From: Bacteroidota bacterium
GTDB lineage: Bacteria > Bacteroidota > Bacteroidia > Flavobacteriales_D > Crocinitomicaceae
Reading direction: 5' to 3'
Assembly: GCA_006226555.1 (NCBI GenBank)
Contig: SBGS01000117.1
Span: forward strand, 1-7,694
Length of the DNA: 7,694 nt
A program made the translations under genes and the position numbers. The notes under the pieces were generated by a model. The model was given only the letters and a program-made list of their open reading frames with translations, did no database searches and had not been told where the DNA came from. The number at the start of each line of letters is the position of its first letter. Position 1 is the stretch's first letter. Of this stretch, positions 6,948 to 7,694 are shown in pieces.

Positions 6948-6975
6948 AAAAAGCCCGGTTTAACCGGGCTTTTTT
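6948..6975. terminator. Bidirectional intrinsic terminator
   Basis: GCCCGGT (6953-6959), loop TTA and ACCGGGC (6963-6969) form a perfect stem. On the plus strand it is followed by six T (6970-6975), and it is preceded by five A (6948-6952), which give a T-run on the minus strand. It serves both the receptor gene, whose stop is 20 bases upstream, and the convergent regulator, whose stop at 6978 almost touches it. Confidence 0.94.
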
Positions 6976-6977
6976 AT

Positions 6978-7670
6978 TTATTCTTCTGAAGAGGGTAACA
7001 TAAACTTATACCCGACACCTTTAATTGTTTTAATATAGTCATCTCCAATCTTTTCGCGTAATTTACGAATGTGAACATCAATTGTTCGATCACTAACAAC
7101 TACGTCATTGCCCCAAACTTTTTCTAAAATTGTTTCTCTATCAAAAACTTTTTCGGGTTTAGAAGATAAAAGTGCTAATAGTTCAAATTCTTTCTTGGGA
7201 AAGTGTATCTCTTCACCATCTTTCGTGACAGTATACCTGTCACGATCTATCTGTAAACCGATATTCGAGGAATCTTCATCATTTTGATTACCATTGAACA
7301 TGGCATCTCTACGTATTACAGCCTTAAGTTTAGAGATTAATACTCTAGGTTTGATTGGCTTGGCAACATAATCATCTGCTCCTGCCTCTAGTCCTGCAAT
7401 TTGACTATAATCCTCATTTCGCGCTGTTAGAAAACAGATGTAAGCGTTCTTTGTAGCTTCATTATTTCTTAGAGACTCACAGACCTCCACACCATCCATA
7501 TCTGGCATCATAACATCCAAAAGAATAATCTCTGGTTTGTTTTTAATCGCGAGATCAATTCCTGACACTCCATTCGAAGCTTTTATAACATTGAAACCTT
7601 CTTTGGACAAATTATATCCAAGAATTTCTCTGATATCTTCTTCGTCATCTATGAGTAGAACGGTATACAT
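6978..7670 (-). CDS. Second OmpR/PhoB-family response regulator
   Basis: A 230-residue cytoplasmic DNA-binding regulator. The receiver domain (about 3-120) has D8, D9, phosphoacceptor D52 in LDVMMPDMDG, T82 and K104, so it should be phosphorylatable. After an acidic/Asn-rich linker (about 122-138) comes the winged-helix domain with PKKEFELLALL (158-168) and RTIDVHIRKLREKIG (195-209). By eye, well over half of its residues match the regulator at 1647-2333, and the recognition-helix segment is identical over 15 residues, so the two may bind similar DNA. The ATG at 7670 gives the standard N-terminus; the leader is A-rich without a clear Shine-Dalgarno site. A terminator directly follows the stop, so no kinase gene lies downstream in this operon. 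A partner could be encoded upstream, beyond the window, or the protein could share the kinase at 604-1650. Its convergent position next to the receptor suggests, but does not prove, a regulatory link. Confidence 0.95.
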   Translation of the reverse strand: MYTVLLIDDEEDIREILGYNLSKEGFNVIKASNGVSGIDLAIKNKPEIILLDVMMPDMDGVEVCESLRNNEATKNAYICFLTARNEDYSQIAGLEAGADDYVAKPIKPRVLISKLKAVIRRDAMFNGNQNDEDSSNIGLQIDRDRYTVTKDGEEIHFPKKEFELLALLSSKPEKVFDRETILEKVWGNDVVVSDRTIDVHIRKLREKIGDDYIKTIKGVGYKFMLPSSEE

Positions 7671-7694
7671 GTTATGAATATAGTTTTTCCATCT

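Overview
The window looks like a piece of a Bacteroidota chromosome, probably Flavobacteriales (inference). The reasons are the 5S rRNA sequence, an AT-rich background with A-rich gene leaders instead of clear Shine-Dalgarno sites, a TAnnTTTG-type promoter element, a TonB-dependent receptor with an N-terminal carboxypeptidase-regulatory-like domain, and a lipoprotein carrying the CTDP..NY...DDGSCEY motif common in this phylum.

Layout. Bases 1-93 are the 3' part of a 5S rRNA gene, so a ribosomal RNA operon ends here, followed by a strong terminator with a GAAA loop. Bases 134-603 hold no convincing protein gene, but about 192-375 carry three related units, each made of two small hairpins with conserved linkers. 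From 604 to 2333 on the minus strand is a two-gene operon: an OmpR/PhoB-family response regulator followed by a minimal two-TM histidine kinase that starts at TTG inside the regulator's stop. A 256-base divergent control region (2334-2589) separates it from two plus-strand genes: a 433-residue secreted lipoprotein with beta-helix-like repeats and a 986-residue TonB-dependent outer-membrane receptor. A strong intrinsic terminator lies between these two genes, just before the receptor's start codon. A bidirectional terminator (6948-6975) then separates the receptor from a second, convergent OmpR/PhoB-type regulator (6978-7670), a close relative of the first. The window ends 24 bases upstream of its start.

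How the genes may work together (inference). The lipoprotein and receptor resemble a nutrient-scavenging pair in the outer membrane, without a SusD-like partner. The kinase and regulators flank them and belong to the PhoR/PhoB-like branch of two-component systems, so control of the pair by one or both regulators is the simplest model. Phosphate or a phosphorylated compound is a reasonable first guess for the signal or cargo, but nothing in the sequence proves it. The most unexplained element is the hairpin array behind the 5S gene: the stems of two units differ by three compensatory base-pair changes, while the linkers stay the same and the reading frame is not kept.
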